A DNA stretch of 64,000 nt from Colletotrichum lupini. Lineage: Eukaryota; Ascomycota; Sordariomycetes; Glomerellales; Glomerellaceae. The stretch covers positions 372,001 to 436,000 of the forward strand of contig NC_064679.1 in NCBI RefSeq assembly GCF_023278565.1, written 5' to 3'. Position 1 is the stretch's first letter. The number at the start of each line of letters is the position of its first letter. The notes beneath the pieces were generated by a model. That model was given only the letters and a program-made list of their open reading frames with translations, had not been told where the DNA came from and did not search any database. Shown here in pieces: positions 23,719 to 36,167 of this stretch. The position numbers and the translations under genes are program-made.

Positions 23719-26700
23719 ATGGGAGTCAAGTCCCTCTTGGCTTTGGCCTCCTTCATCTTCTGTGGAGAAGTCCTAGGTCAGACGTCTCCAGATGACCCTG
23801 AAGCAATTCTTGGGCCAATTTCTCCAATCTCCATCGAAAGCGGCCGATACATCGTCAAGTTCTCATCCTCCGGCTCAGCCAAATTCAGAAAGCGTGACGG
23901 AGATCTTGTATAATTATCTCAGTCCCTGATTTTGTTTTACGAAAGAAATTAATTTCTCTGACACAACTACACGACACTGCCGGCTTCTTTATCACCCTCC
24001 AGAATGCCGGCAAAGATGCTTCCCCAGCAGTGAGCTTCAACTCGCAGCTGTTTCACGGAGCTTCCTTTGACTTGGGGAATGACACCTCTGAAACTGTAGC
24101 CGATATTCAAGCTCTGCCGGAAGTTGAGAAGATATGGTCTGCTGCACTTTTCTCACTTCCCATCACGACTGAAGCGGTTGTACAGACAGAGTTCCCCACT
24201 TGGAGCCCTCACAATGACACTAACGTCGCTCTTGCACATGCCAACGGCCATTTTGGCGAAGGGGTGACCGTCGCTATTGTTGACTCCGGCATCGATTACA
24301 ATCATCCCGCTCTCGGTGGCGGGTTCGGCTCTGGGTTCAAGGTTGAGAGTGGCTACGATTTTGTTGGCGACAACTACGAACCTGGAGATATCTACCTCCC
24401 AGACGAGGACCCAATTGACTGCAATGGCCATGGCACACACGTTGCTGGCATCATCGCTAGCAGTAACGAGTTTGTGCCTGGTGTTGCACCCTCGGCTCGT
24501 CTTCGTGCCTACAAAGTATTTGGGTGCGGAGGTAGCACCTACGAGGATGTAATTGTTGCGGGCTTCCTTCGAGCTCACGAGGAGGGCGCAGACATAGTCA
24601 GCGCCTCGCTTGGTTCTAACAGAGGATTTGTTGACACCCCTCTTGCGGTGGTGGCAACCGCCATCCAAGCTGCCGGCACTTTTGTTTCTATCGCCGCCGG
24701 AAACGCTGGTGAAAGTAGTGAGTTCTCCTCAATCCAGGAAAAATCATTTCTGACTGATTGGCGTCAATAGATGGCCCGTGGTATACTAGCAGCGGCGGCA
24801 ATGGCATTGGCAGCACTGCCGTTGGGAGTGTAGAGCATGATGAGCTCGTTGCATGGACGGCAACCGCGCGTTCCAGTAGTGGCGAAACTCGTGATTTTGT
24901 TCGTATTTGATACCCTAGCAACCGCAGTGGTTGTATCTTCCCGATTGGCTCGCAGCTCATACATGTTTTCAGATCTACCTTGCAGACAACGGGGTCCAGT
25001 GGTCTCTTAACAGAACGGCCCCAGCTTCATGGGCCCCCAATCCTCGGGACCACGCTGATCAGTGTGGTATCGACTTCACTATTCCTGACACCAATGTTTT
25101 GGTCCTGCCGTAAGTTCAAATGACTGCCAGTTTCCCTGAATCTCTCTAACACAGGACTCCAGCCGGGCGGACTGTGGATGGCAAAGAACCGATAGTGGCT
25201 TAATGGAAAAGGTGGACTGGGTTCTGATTTACAACTATAACGGCTCCGATTGGGAGATCCCTGGCCGTGTTCGATACGATGCTGAGCGGCAAGCCAAAGG
25301 GTGTAAGTTAGATATCTCTCGCGTCATGCACAAGAATGAGTCTGACCACTACTACCAGACAGCTTGATCAACTACGAGGACGGAGACTGGCTCGTCAGCC
25401 AACATGAAAGGAACTACACCGTGACCTTTGAGTTTGTCAACGACAACAAACCTGCTGCGATTGATCGTCCTTCCTTCGCAGGAGGTAGGATCGACCAGTT
25501 CACATCTTGGGGGCCAACCCTAGATGCGCGCATGGTTCCCCAAATTTCCGCACCAGGTAGGTTTCCCAATCAATCTAAGAGATTATGCGATTGACACTTT
25601 AGAGGCGGCTCGATATTCTCGACTTTCCCGATAGGCTCAGGCAGTTGGGCAACACTTTCAGGTACCAGCATGGCTACTCCTTACGTGAGTGTTGTATCGA
25701 GAGTACCGATGCGAGCTGGATGTTTGACTGATACCCATTAGATATCCGGCGTTGCTGCCTTGTTCTTCTCATCGCGGGGTGGACGCGCTGCCCTCGGGGA
25801 TGGCGGTGCCAAGTTGGCTCATGAAGTCATCGTTTCCAGCGGCAAGCCCATTCGTCATTACGACGGCACTGATAGCCTCGCGTAAGTGGTTCCTTCCTGT
25901 CTCGTCTTTTTCTTGGGAGACAAACGCTGATACAAGTTCTATGCTCTTAGCTCTGTGATTCATCAGGGAGCAGGTTTGGTTGATGCCTTCAAAGTTGTGG
26001 GCTACTCGACCCTCGTGAGCCCAGCGGTGCTCAACCTCAACGACACAGAGCATTTCCAGGGTACTCAAAGTGTGCAGATCACCAACTCTGGGGATGAGTC
26101 TGTGACATACCAGTTCTCACATGAAGCCAGCATTACTGCCCTCACTAAGAGTGCCGGAACTGCCTGGGTATCCGTTTCACCTCCATACGTCTCCGGGGAT
26201 GGGAATACTGCCACAGTCGAGATTTCCCCCGCCGATCTGACCTTGAGTCCCGGTGAAAGTGGATTTGTCTCTATCACTTTCACTGAGCCGTCTTCACCTG
26301 ATGCTGCCACTCTTCCAGTCTACGGAGGGTCAATCGTGGTCGCTGGGTCTCAGGGAGAAGCAGTACGAGTGTCGTACATGGGTGAGTCGGGTATATTCCA
26401 GAATCCACATCCGTTTTAGCTAACCAGGCTCCAGGAATCAAGGGCTCTCTGTATTCCAGTGATATTTGGGAAATGGAACGAGGCGTTCCCCTACTACTCA
26501 GTGGATATGGCGGTCTCATGGAGGAGGGCCACAACTACACATTTGAGGAGGGTGGCGATGTCCCGCAGCCGTACTTCAATGTTCTTTGGTCAACTCAAGA
26601 AATCAGCTTCGATGTAAGACCGGTCACTTCACTTATTGGTACGAAGCTCTAACACTGCACCACTAGTATGTCGCTCGCGACTGGAACGAGACAGACTGGG

Positions 26701-27569
26701 CCTACCCAGCAGTCCCTGGGCAGGCCAAATACTTAGGTTCCTTTATCACAGTTCCCCAGGGGCTTTCGGACTCTATCACCTCTTTTCCTCTAAGGAACTA
26801 CCCGCGGAACGGTGGCGGTGTCTATGCCCCTCCACAGAATGTTTTCGCTCATGGGGGTGATATCCCAGCTGGCGAGTACCGCATTCTCTGCCGCGCACTC
26901 CGTACCTTCGGTGATCCCAGCAACCTCAATGACTGGCAGTACAAAGTCTCACCCTGGTTCCGCATCACTAGGGAGAAGCCTCCGGTAACTGCAACCCCCA
27001 CGACGGCGGAGGCTACCCCAGCCCCAACGACCTCTTCCGTCAGCTTGCCGGAGCCATGCGCCGCAACTTCGACACCAGTCAGCATCGAAGCAACCCTTGC
27101 TTCGGGCGAAGGTCCTTACAACCTATACCTCTACGCTGACTTTGCATCGATTGACCTGAGCGGATCTCAAACCCCGTTGAACTTCTCCATCACCAACGGC
27201 ACTCAGGTTGAGACCTGGTTCAACTCCTCTTGGAGGTTCCTCTCTGTGCATACCAACACCAACAGCTTAATCTACGTGTACGCGTCGAGCCGTGTGACTG
27301 GCGCCTTTTCTTTCCTCGGATGCACAGTAACAGATGGTGTTTTGGGGTGCGAATCCAACGGCAAGTCTGCGCTTTACGTTTGCGATAGCACGACTGGACT
27401 TTTGCGTCACGGAACTCAGCCTCTGGATGGGTGCCAGACTGTCACGCTCAAAGTCGGGCCAAGAGAAAATCCGAACTGCGCAGCTACAACGACTTCTGTC
27501 ACTGCTACGGAAATAACAGCGGCGCCTACTACTTTTTCGACTGCAATTGTCTCGGTCTCGTCGTCTTAG
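23719..27569 (+). CDS. Secreted subtilisin-like serine protease (S8) with C-terminal Fn3-like region
   Basis: Hand splicing gives 11 exons: 23719-23907, 23946-24717, 24771-24902, 24986-25109, 25163-25302, 25359-25556, 25605-25684, 25742-25881, 25951-26381, 26435-26613 and 26667-27569. They join in frame to 1095 residues. A signal peptide (MGVKSLLALASFIFCGEVLG) is followed by an I9-like propeptide (GRYIVKFSSSGSAKFRKR). The triad is visible: Asp176 in VAIVDSGIDYNHP, His225 in NGHGTHVAG and Ser540 in GTSMATPY. The 315-residue spacing between His and Ser suggests a PA-like insert. Fn3-like and Thr/Ser-rich C-terminal regions follow, as in fungal cell-envelope-type subtilases. The first intron would be only 38 bp, and an alternative acceptor at 24002 also keeps frame, so the propeptide boundary is uncertain. 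An extracellular endopeptidase role is inferred. A 338-bp gap separates it from the convergent protease gene. Confidence 0.85.
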
Positions 27570-27907
27570 CTTGAATTTGCGGGAACTTTCGGATGTGATC
27601 CTGGGTAGCTGCTAACCAGAGTGGTACCGCCGATTCAGTAAATACTGTCATTCAACTCTGTATATAGTATGTTACCTTATCTGATGTAGCTACAAACGCT
27701 ATGGGCACATTAAATCCGATGCACAAATTTCCCTCAAAACCTAGATGTTGCCTTGAATGCGTCAACGAGATGCTCTTAGCTATTTGCGTATCTATTTGCT
27801 TCTTAAACTATATACACGATGAGCTCATTGCACCGGAAAGTTTCCATTTCTCGAATGGTAAAGATTTCACTCTCAACTCCAGTCATAAAACATTTTTGCT
27901 TTATCTC

Positions 27908-28834
27908 TTAGTTGGGGTAGTCCTTCAGTAAAATTCCGTATCCCTCAAGCAGAGATGGGCCACCGGCAACAACCGTGATCTGGTCATTGGTTCCGACAAC
28001 AACACCATAGAGGTACCGATCTCCGTTCTCGTTGATCCAGAAGGGACCTCCAGACTGTCCACCTTGAGCATCGGCATCAGTCACAACAGGAGAACCTCTG
28101 TCACACAGAGTCGCGGAAGAAGCTGTAATAGCCTCTTGACGGTAAGGCTGTTGTCCGCCCTTGTCGCCAGGGTATCCGTAGTGGAAGAACATGGCGCGGT
28201 TGAGCTGAGTGTCAGGGTTCACCGTCTTCAACCCAAGCCAGCCGTTGGTGGATCCAGCCTTCTCGCCGAGGACGAAGATGGCCCAGTCGTAGGCGTTGGC
28301 ACACCAGCCTTCCTGACCGTAGTCGGGTCGGAAGACGCGGATCACGTCGTAGCCGCCGAGGGCCTCGCCGTTGTCGTAGGCGGGCTGGAAGCGGGCGGTT
28401 GCGCCATTCTCTGGGATGCAGTGGCGCGCGGTGACGACGTGGCGGGAACCGATCAACGCACCACTGCAGATTGCGCCGTTGGAGAGTGCGATTCTGCCCA
28501 TGGCACGGTAAGGGTAGTCATTGTTGGTCCAGAGGACGCGGTTGTCGACACCCCCGATGATACCGCGCTTAGAGGGTTGAGAAGATCCGGGATTTGAGGG
28601 GGGGAAGTCCGTGAAGTTCGCATCCTGGCCGGTAAGGCTAAGCGTGATGACCTCGGGGACAACTCCTGCGACCTTGCGCTCCTTTAGCGAGGAGACAATG
28701 GTAGGGTCGAAGCCGATGGGCTTGATCAAGGTTGATGGATCTGGCAGTTTGGCACCTTCCACCGTGGGAGCAGCGAAGGCGCACGATCCAAATGAGAGAG
28801 CCGCTGTGGCTGCAATAGGAACAAAGCGAACCAT
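27908..28834 (-). CDS. Secreted S1-family serine protease, glutamyl-endopeptidase (V8-like) type
   Basis: This intronless gene encodes 308 residues from the ATG at 28834. That start gives a clear signal peptide (MVRFVPIAATAALSFGSCAFA); the upstream in-frame Met at 28966 would bury it. A propeptide ends at Lys89-Arg90, a Kex2-type site, and the mature enzyme would begin GIIGGVDNR. Trypsin-fold catalytic residues are visible: His138 in VVTARHC, Asp183 in YDWAIFVL and Ser261 in GGQSGGPFW. The short QSGGP context and overall layout match fungal and bacterial glutamyl endopeptidases rather than classic trypsin. Specificity for Glu is inference from family. The gene converges with the subtilase, and the 338-bp space between them holds both 3' ends and nothing else I can identify. 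Confidence 0.88.
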   Translation of the reverse strand: MVRFVPIAATAALSFGSCAFAAPTVEGAKLPDPSTLIKPIGFDPTIVSSLKERKVAGVVPEVITLSLTGQDANFTDFPPSNPGSSQPSKRGIIGGVDNRVLWTNNDYPYRAMGRIALSNGAICSGALIGSRHVVTARHCIPENGATARFQPAYDNGEALGGYDVIRVFRPDYGQEGWCANAYDWAIFVLGEKAGSTNGWLGLKTVNPDTQLNRAMFFHYGYPGDKGGQQPYRQEAITASSATLCDRGSPVVTDADAQGGQSGGPFWINENGDRYLYGVVVGTNDQITVVAGGPSLLEGYGILLKDYPN

Positions 28835-31135
28835 TGTGATATGAGGTCTTGAGAATAACCGGTTGATAGTCATCGGGATGTGAGACTGGGATGAGCTGAT
28901 TCTGGACTCCATGATGTCTGCGAGCAAGACAGACTTTATACTCCTGTATAGTAAGCTAAATGTCAACTTCTCATCAAATCAATACTGCATGTGAGATAAT
29001 CTCGACCCGGCCATGACCCAAAGCTGGGGATGTTCACTAGAATCATTGCTGCCTGGGAATGCATGCTACCTCGACTTGGACCCCATCAACCAAGATCTAT
29101 ACGATGTTGCTACGCAGTCAGACTGAGCTGGGGAAGTTGGCCCCCATCGTCGGACTGGAAAGCGAGCATAAGCGCCTGGAACGTTCGTTCGGAAACTAGA
29201 GAACGGGTGAGATCCTAAGTCTACGCTATGAGTACGAGCGGCTATTCTGACTTCTGCCCTGTCGATCCAACAAGGTTCAGAACCATCAGCCGACGACCAG
29301 AGACCTTTGCAAAGGACCGCTTGGCGCATCCAAAGGAAGATGAGAAATGGCACGGTCTTCAGGGGATGTTCAGACAGTCTTGCAGCGCTGATAGGTGAGA
29401 TCGCGTTGATCCCTGTCTGTTTTTTTAGGTTGCGAGATTGAGCTGAGGCGGATGCTACCCGCCGCGGAAGCAGTCAGACGAACTCCACAGAATCCTTCAG
29501 GGCCATGTTAAGTTGAAGCCTATTCGAGGATGCGGGTTGTGGAAACAGCACAACCGGATGAACGGTAGGGTGCATTTACGGTTGTCGGTATCGTTTTCAG
29601 TATTACTAATTACCGCACTTTCGCATAATATCCACATTGAACAGTCCTCTCTTGATCTCTACTTTCTCACCAAAGGCTTCAAGTTGGTCGCTAACCGCAA
29701 AAGACCATGTATCTCCAGTCATCTCAACTCTCCAAGCACCCGAACTCCGTTGGACATCCAAGGCAACATTCGCCGTTGACAATTCTAAGCACATGAGATG
29801 ATGCACATTTGAGTTTCTGGTTAGTGAGACGAGAATGCAGCTTGATGAACTTTACCTTTTCCGTGATTGTCAGCCCGACCTCTGGGTAAGGTAGTGATCC
29901 CTCGGGGTGGAGCTGTGCAAGTAAGCAGAGCGTAACATCGACTGAGAGGAATTGAGTGCCAAGCTTCACAAAAAGCATTCACCAGTCACGGTAGAATCAA
30001 TCGAATCACGCAACATTCTAGATTCCTCATTCTCACGCGGAGTATTTCTCTGTGCCTCAGTCGTCAAAAGTTAGTGTGGCTGTGTGCATGTTCGAATCCC
30101 AAAAATACACTGGCAACCTTGAACAGTTTGTAAGTCACCTTCTGTGGGGCCGCCGATGCAGGTGAGCCTCCTTCGTGGGCAGGGTAACTTCGCTCAAAGT
30201 GTCTACTACTCAACTTCTCAAGCTGTCTTAGCTCATGGTAAAAGCAAATAGCTGGTACGATTTTGGGACCGGCTTATTCATCGTTAACTTTCAATTGGGA
30301 AAAACCATGCGCAACTCTTCTGAAGCCCATCTTCTGTGAAGCACTGGAGCATAGGACATTGGGATTATGGTCCACTTAGGGTAGGTAGACCGCAGAGCTA
30401 GTTTACAAATGGAGGCACGCAATGACAACCATAGGGCCTTCGGCCGCAAACTCCTGCCCAGAGCTTCGGCCCGAACGGCATCAGAGTAACCACTACTGGT
30501 AAGGAAAGTGATAGATCGTGTAATACACTCTACTCTCATGATCCGTACTCGGCGGAAACCAGCACAGTAAACGTCATACAATCAACGGTCGACACAGATG
30601 ATAGTGTACGGCGGACAGTGGATCCCGAAAACACGGCTGCAACACTCGCACAGGACTCGATCTCGGATCTGTCGTCCAGAGAAATCAGACGGAGCAGCTT
30701 CACAGACTCCTCAGTATCTTGTCGCCAACCTCCCTTCTACCTACCCAGGCACCGTTTGGAGGCAAAACAAGGTCCGTCGTGTAGCCGCGCAATCGACCTC
30801 CATGGCACAACCCAGATTGAGAAGTTTGCGCGCGCGTGGAAAGAGCCATTCCAAGTGCCTACGTGATGTGTAGCAGCGTCACAGACCCAATGGATGTATT
30901 TTCCAACTTTTGAGACGGTCGAGCTATGGTGGTAGGAGGCACGACACGCCGCCGTATTGGAAGGTTTGTGGCGGTGTGCTGTAATGTCTTAAATGTTGTC
31001 AGGTTCGGTGGTCCATCAACGGTCAACCGTCCCGACTGCATTATGGGTCCGGCGTCTTCAGAAATGTTACCAGGTGAAAGATTAGAAGATGGGGATCATA
31101 AGAATTGCTGTTTCGAGCAAAATGCAAAAGGTTCG
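28835..31135. other. Gene-free stretch between the S1 protease and tRNA-Pro
   Basis: About 2.3 kb contain only short overlapping open frames without motifs. The part next to 28834 is the protease promoter. I see no transposon ends and no strong repeat. Confidence 0.5.
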
Positions 31136-31222
31136 GGCCCTAACCAGGATTCGAACCTGGGACCTCTCCCAGACGTGTCGCGAAGACCCTAAGGGAGAAT
31201 CATACCGCTAGACCATCAGGGC
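31136..31222 (-). tRNA. tRNA-Pro (anticodon AGG) with intron
   Basis: Read on the minus strand, the gene begins GCCCTGATGGTCTAGCGG and ends with the T-arm GGTTCGAATCC and acceptor strand TTAGGGC plus discriminator C, which is normal for tRNA-Pro. The 7-bp acceptor stem pairs with one G-U. The anticodon stem CTCCC/GGGAG encloses loop TTAGGG followed by an intron of about 15 nt placed one base after the anticodon, the standard nuclear position. A TTTT run follows the 3' end as a Pol III terminator. Confidence 0.93.
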
Positions 31223-31567
31223 GGTGGACCAGATCTGGGAACTGATTCGTGACTTCTCGAGTCAATTTGGGACTTATAAATGGTCATAGCCTCTCGGAGA
31301 GATGGGTTCCCATTACATCTGGTACAAGAAGCCTTTGGCTTGAATGACAAGAGCTTGCGTGGCAATCATAGCAGACGGCAATTCTTAGTTGACTAAGAGG
31401 TGTGAGATTTCGCACCGATAGAGACACGTCGGCTATTACATCAGTGCATCTCTTTGGCCACAACACATTTCCCCCAGTGCAAATATCATCCATTCTCCTG
31501 AGAGGTTGTTCATGACATCAAGTCTAAGTGAATAGACAAGGTCTTGTTGAAATTTCAGTCCTGTGCA

Positions 31568-33266
31568 TTACAAGGTGTACTGGAAGTCTGGCCTCTTGTC
31601 ACCGAGCGCCTCAATCTCCTTCTCAGATTTATTCTCAACCCAGTGATCTCTCTTCCCCTGCCTCCTCTTCTTATTCTCGATCCTGAGCAAAGTCGTCATG
31701 AGCGCACTGCCGCCACACAAGAAAATGGACATGTACGCCAACACAACGCCATGGCCCTCTGGGAACCGCGGGCCGTGGAAGTAAATGTTGGAGCTGACGA
31801 TACCATTCAAGTTCCCCCATCCAATCACAAAGCCCAGTACCACGCCGCGCTTGTAGACGCCCTCATTGCTGTTGGCGACCCAGGTGATGGTGTTGGCGAT
31901 GCATGGGTAGATGCCGAGAGCTCCGAGAAAGGTGCCTGCGTATTTGACTTGGGCGCTCTCGGTAGCGATGAGCATACAGAAGCCTACCATGCCGATGAGG
32001 CTGACTCCAATGTTGCATAGACCACGCTGTTTCGTCCTGTCCGCCACATATCCGATAAAGATGGTGAAAATCGCCGCCGCAGCATAAGGCGGGACCGTCA
32101 TCAGCTGCGATCGTACGATACTCGTATTCCACCCAAGTTCGTTGACGATGGTGGGCAAGAACAGACTAAAGGCGTAAAGCGGCATGTCGCAGCCCATGTA
32201 GATGACCATGCCCAGCCACATCTTCCAGTCTTTGACGGCCTGCCAGAAGAACGTCATCTTGAACTCCTCGTGGTTGGCAGAGGCCTGCTGGTCCATCTTT
32301 AGACGTCGGATGACGCGGGCCCGATCGTCGTCGGAGAGGAACTTAGCCTCGTCGGGGAAGTCGTGGACCATCCAGAAGGAGGCGACGCCGAAGACCACGG
32401 TGAGGAGGCCTTCGAGGATAAAGATCCATGCCCAGCCCGGGCGGCCGCCGACGCCGGCCATTTGCTCGATGCCTGCTGCGAGGGCGCCACCGAATGAGCC
32501 CGAGATGGCTGCAGCTGAGAAGAAGACGGCCTGGACAGGTAAGCTTGGAGGGACGTCTAGTTGAGCTGAGAACTTACAGCGCGGATGCCAAATTCTGATC
32601 TCTTGTACCAACATGATAGGTAGTAGTTAACGCCCGGGAAAAGACCAGCCTCGGTAAGGCCCAAGAACCAGCGCGCGGCCATCAACCCACTCCAGTTGTG
32701 TACGAATCCCATGCCCGTCATTGATGCCCCCCAGAGAATCCTGTACTGGGTCAGCACACCATGCCAGATAAAGACTGGAACTAGGCTGTCCTTTGCTCAC
32801 ATGATGATGGGAATGAAGATTGACGGTCGCAATTTCTTGAGCAGAATGTTCGTCAAGGGCTCGAACACCGCATACGAGACGAAGAAAATTGTGAGCGACG
32901 AGTTGTACATGGAACTCGTCAGGCCCAGGTCTTTGTTCAAACCGGCGATTTTCGCATTTCCAATGTTGGTTCTATCAAGGAAAGCTAAGAGGTAAAGGAT
33001 GCATAGCTGCGCCGGCGTCAGTTAGCCCGCAGGACATGAGCATGCATGATACGTACCCATGGAATCAGGATCCAGTCGAGCCTCCTGACTAACTTTCGCT
33101 CCTGCAATGTGTAGGTCAGTTTACTGGGCATTTGATTGGACACGAAGGCGTGACATACGACTTCAAGCCTCTCTTCTTCACTGAGGTGCGCGTCAGGGTC
33201 ACGCGGAATATCCTGCGTGCCTTGGTCTGATGTATGGGAGGCCGCAGCCTTCTCTGTGTCGCTCAT
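31568..33266 (-). CDS. MFS transporter, anion:cation symporter (ACS/Dal5-like) family
   Basis: Five exons (33266-33159, 33101-33057, 33006-32801, 32740-32578, 32530-31568) join in frame to 494 residues; the four GT-AG introns are 47-60 bp. After a hydrophilic N-terminus come ERKLVRRLDWILIPW|LCILYLLAFLDRTNIGNAKIAGL, the hallmark first transmembrane segment of fungal ACS transporters (split by intron 2), and RWFLGLTEAGLFPGVNYYLSCWYKRSEFGIR, the family's amphipathic motif. About 12 membrane segments are evident. Relatives import allantoate, nicotinate, pantothenate or other carboxylates at the plasma membrane, and the substrate here cannot be told. The 345 bp between its stop and the tRNA-Pro gene hold nothing else I recognise. 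Confidence 0.88.
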
Positions 33267-36167
33267 CGTGGTGGGGTGTATCTGAAGCCGATATCAAAGT
33301 TTGGTTTCGGCCGCGTTTGAGACGAAAAAAGAGAAAAGCCTCGCAATAGAAGGCTCAGATTTTGAGAACAGACGTAGTCAGATGTGGGGGGGAAGGCTGA
33401 GTAAATGCTGGCTCGGGTGGCGAACGAATGAGTTTGGGGTGGTAACCAAGATGCTTGACGGAAGCCAAACCAGAGCGGCGGGAGACCTGGTCAAATATAA
33501 ACTAAGGAGACCTGCCCGCGACGGCGGGAGGTGGGGAACGTAAGAGCAACCTGACCCATCACCGGCAGACGACCTTCGGGATACACTCGGCAATGGAACC
33601 TTCTCTGTGACTGGTAGCCAAACCGCTGCAGCGGAACAAGTGGCTTATCGTTAGTAGCCATTGGGGGCTCCACGTTTGACGTGGAACAGAGGACCCGGTC
33701 AAGGGATGTTGATGCGCCGCTTTCGAGCGGCGTGATGAATCTGACAGAATACAATGCTAGGGTCTCCAGTACCGATTAGACCGCGTGGTTATCCTGCAGG
33801 ACCAAGACCAGGAACGCGGGCGGCGACGTCAATAATAAAGGGATGAACCTCAGCAGCAGTATCTGCTTCTCGAAGGATGCGAGGGAAGCCAAGGGGAAGA
33901 CATCGGAGACACGCGCGCATCGGTTGATTTCTCTGACGTGTCTTAGCCTTGCGAACTCCAGTCCATGACCACGAACAGGTATTCACCATGGACCGGAATC
34001 CCGAGACCCATGGTGGCTTGCGAGGTAGTCTAGAATCGTTGGGTTCACAGCATATTCTGACTCCATGCTTGGGGAAGTCACAGGTAGATGGGAGAGAGGG
34101 CGCATCTCATCCGCATCGAATGCTTTTCCCGACAAGGTGAGAGCTTGCCAGTGGAGCTAGTTGACAACATTGTATGAGCCGGGGGCTCCATCCGAGACTC
34201 CATTTGCCCGTGGGGAGAGTCTGGGGAGGGGGGTTCTACCCGTCGAGACTAAGAAGAGAGGGGGAATATAACGGTCATCGGTCCGCGTGGGCAAGCAAAG
34301 ACTAGCTTATCTCCGGCGTGACCCCGCGGTTGCAAGCTCAGTCACTCGACCACAACAAGCATTGATCTGCGTCCTAGGCGCTCTAGCATTGGGGCGGGCT
34401 GATGCCGGGCAAGCTTGATTTGACGGCCGACACTTCGAACGGAAAAGAAGTACCGCTGGATCTGCAGTAAGCTCGGTCAATAGCAACTGGTTGACGGTTC
34501 CCCAAGATGATGCCAGCCACTCTGCCCTTCCTGCTAGTCTTAGTGGGACGGGGAACGGGCTGGGTCGTTGTGCACGTATTTGAAACACACCCACGTGAGG
34601 ACAAGGGTGACGCCGTTGCTCAAGATCTGTGCAGTAGTCGCACGAACACCGCCGAGTGGCACAAGAAACACCGTATGGCGAGGTTGGATGGCCAATAATG
34701 CAGCCTGCTCGGTTGAGCTGGTCTTTCTGTGCGACTTAGATGTAATGCAGATGGCCGCCCCACACATAAGTCTTTGATAATCAGAATAGGCAGGTCCATG
34801 ACTACAATGGACTGACGTGCGACCACGGGCATGATTCAAGCATATCGCCGGTTCGAAGAACGACGTTACTTGGGGGTTCGTCAACAGATGGGCCCAAAGA
34901 TGCTGGCCGCATCTGCGCCGTTGAACATCCCCGGGATAGTAGGTCTTGTCCCGGCTTGGCATGCTGCAGCACCATGGTCCCTGGCAGAGAATGCTAGTAA
35001 TCATGATGGGTCGTTGGGCGGATCGATGATCAGTCGGTGCTGAATATTCATCCGAAGATGAGTGGACAGAGGCTAGGTATTTGGTGCCATCCGAAGTTCT
35101 GAATAAACGTAGGTAGGCCCACTGACTGCACGAAGCCGAAGAGATATCCATGTCGGTGCGGCGTCTGGTCCCGAACCGGCCGTAACGGGTCCCGACGCCC
35201 TGGCTTGGCAATCCGCGCCCGGGGCCAGGCTGGCGGTAAGGAGGGCCCGTAGCTCGGGACATGGCAGAAAGCCGTCGATAGTTCTCTGTCGCAAGCCGAC
35301 TGGCCGTCGTTGGGCCGCTCCGACCATCAGCCGTCTCGAATAGTCCCTGCTTTCATGTTCCAAGCTTTCGGGGCGGGAGCTTGCCTCAGAGTCCATTGAC
35401 TGAATGGTTCTCTTCAGACTTCGGGAGCTTGCGGATAGCTGGACTTCCAGGCTCGGCGTCCTGGACTTGTTCGACCATTGACATTGGTCGAACTCAACCT
35501 GCCCGGAACAAGACATGAAGGCTTCCAGCATGGCTGGCATTCTGGCGGCGCTAGAGCTGACGATGCATGCCCACACGGTATTGCTTGTCAACTGCGGACG
35601 TTTCGTGCCTCAACTGCATTGCATAGATAGCGGACGTGTCGCAGCATTGTGTAACTAATGAGACAATGAAATTTCATGATGACATATTGGCGTGCGAAAA
35701 AGGCGATGCTTAGACCGCGAGCTGCAGTGGATGCGATGATGGAGCATGGAGAAAGAGGGTTGGGAGATGGTGATGACAGAGGCCAGTGGAGTGGACGGGA
35801 GTTGCCAGCCGGCAAAACGTCAAGCCGGCTGGCGCCCAACTAGACCAACCCAGCTGAGTCATCGCGGATAGCGCCGGCGTCGATCGGCGACAAGCCCCAC
35901 CATTGCCGCTAATCCCCGACTGCGACGATGGCGCTTTCGGCGGTGGCTTCTGACGTGAGAACTTCATCTCTCAGGCGATGAGAGGTTGCAGTGCTCACCG
36001 TCACATGTTCCCGTCTTCAAGGGAGGCTATATACGATACCCTTCCCCCAATTCATCCCGAGTTCGACTTCCTAACCCACCCAACAGGGGTTTGATTCTGT
36101 CAGTGAGGGGCAATTCACTCACACACTCTCATACACCCCACCATCCCCTGCGTTGATACCCATCACC
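33267..36167. other. Gene-free stretch between divergent MFS and flavoprotein genes
   Basis: This 2.9-kb divergent intergenic region has only shadow-type open frames; the longest, 240 codons at 34540-35262 on minus, has no motif or gene-like composition. It must contain both promoters. A perfect 9-bp inverted repeat, GTTCGACCA-7-TGGTCGAAC, lies at 35469-35493. No other structure stands out. Confidence 0.5.

Noticed and set aside
24903..24985. In-frame TGA in the subtilase suggesting a RIP-damaged pseudogene
   Set aside because: An intron with donor GTATTT at 24903 and acceptor TTGCAG at 24985 removes it, and the complete 11-exon model stays in frame to the natural stop.
34540..35262. 240-codon minus-strand open frame
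   Set aside because: No motif, hydrophobic pattern or gene-like composition, and overlapping frames on the other strand are equally open. It is probably chance.
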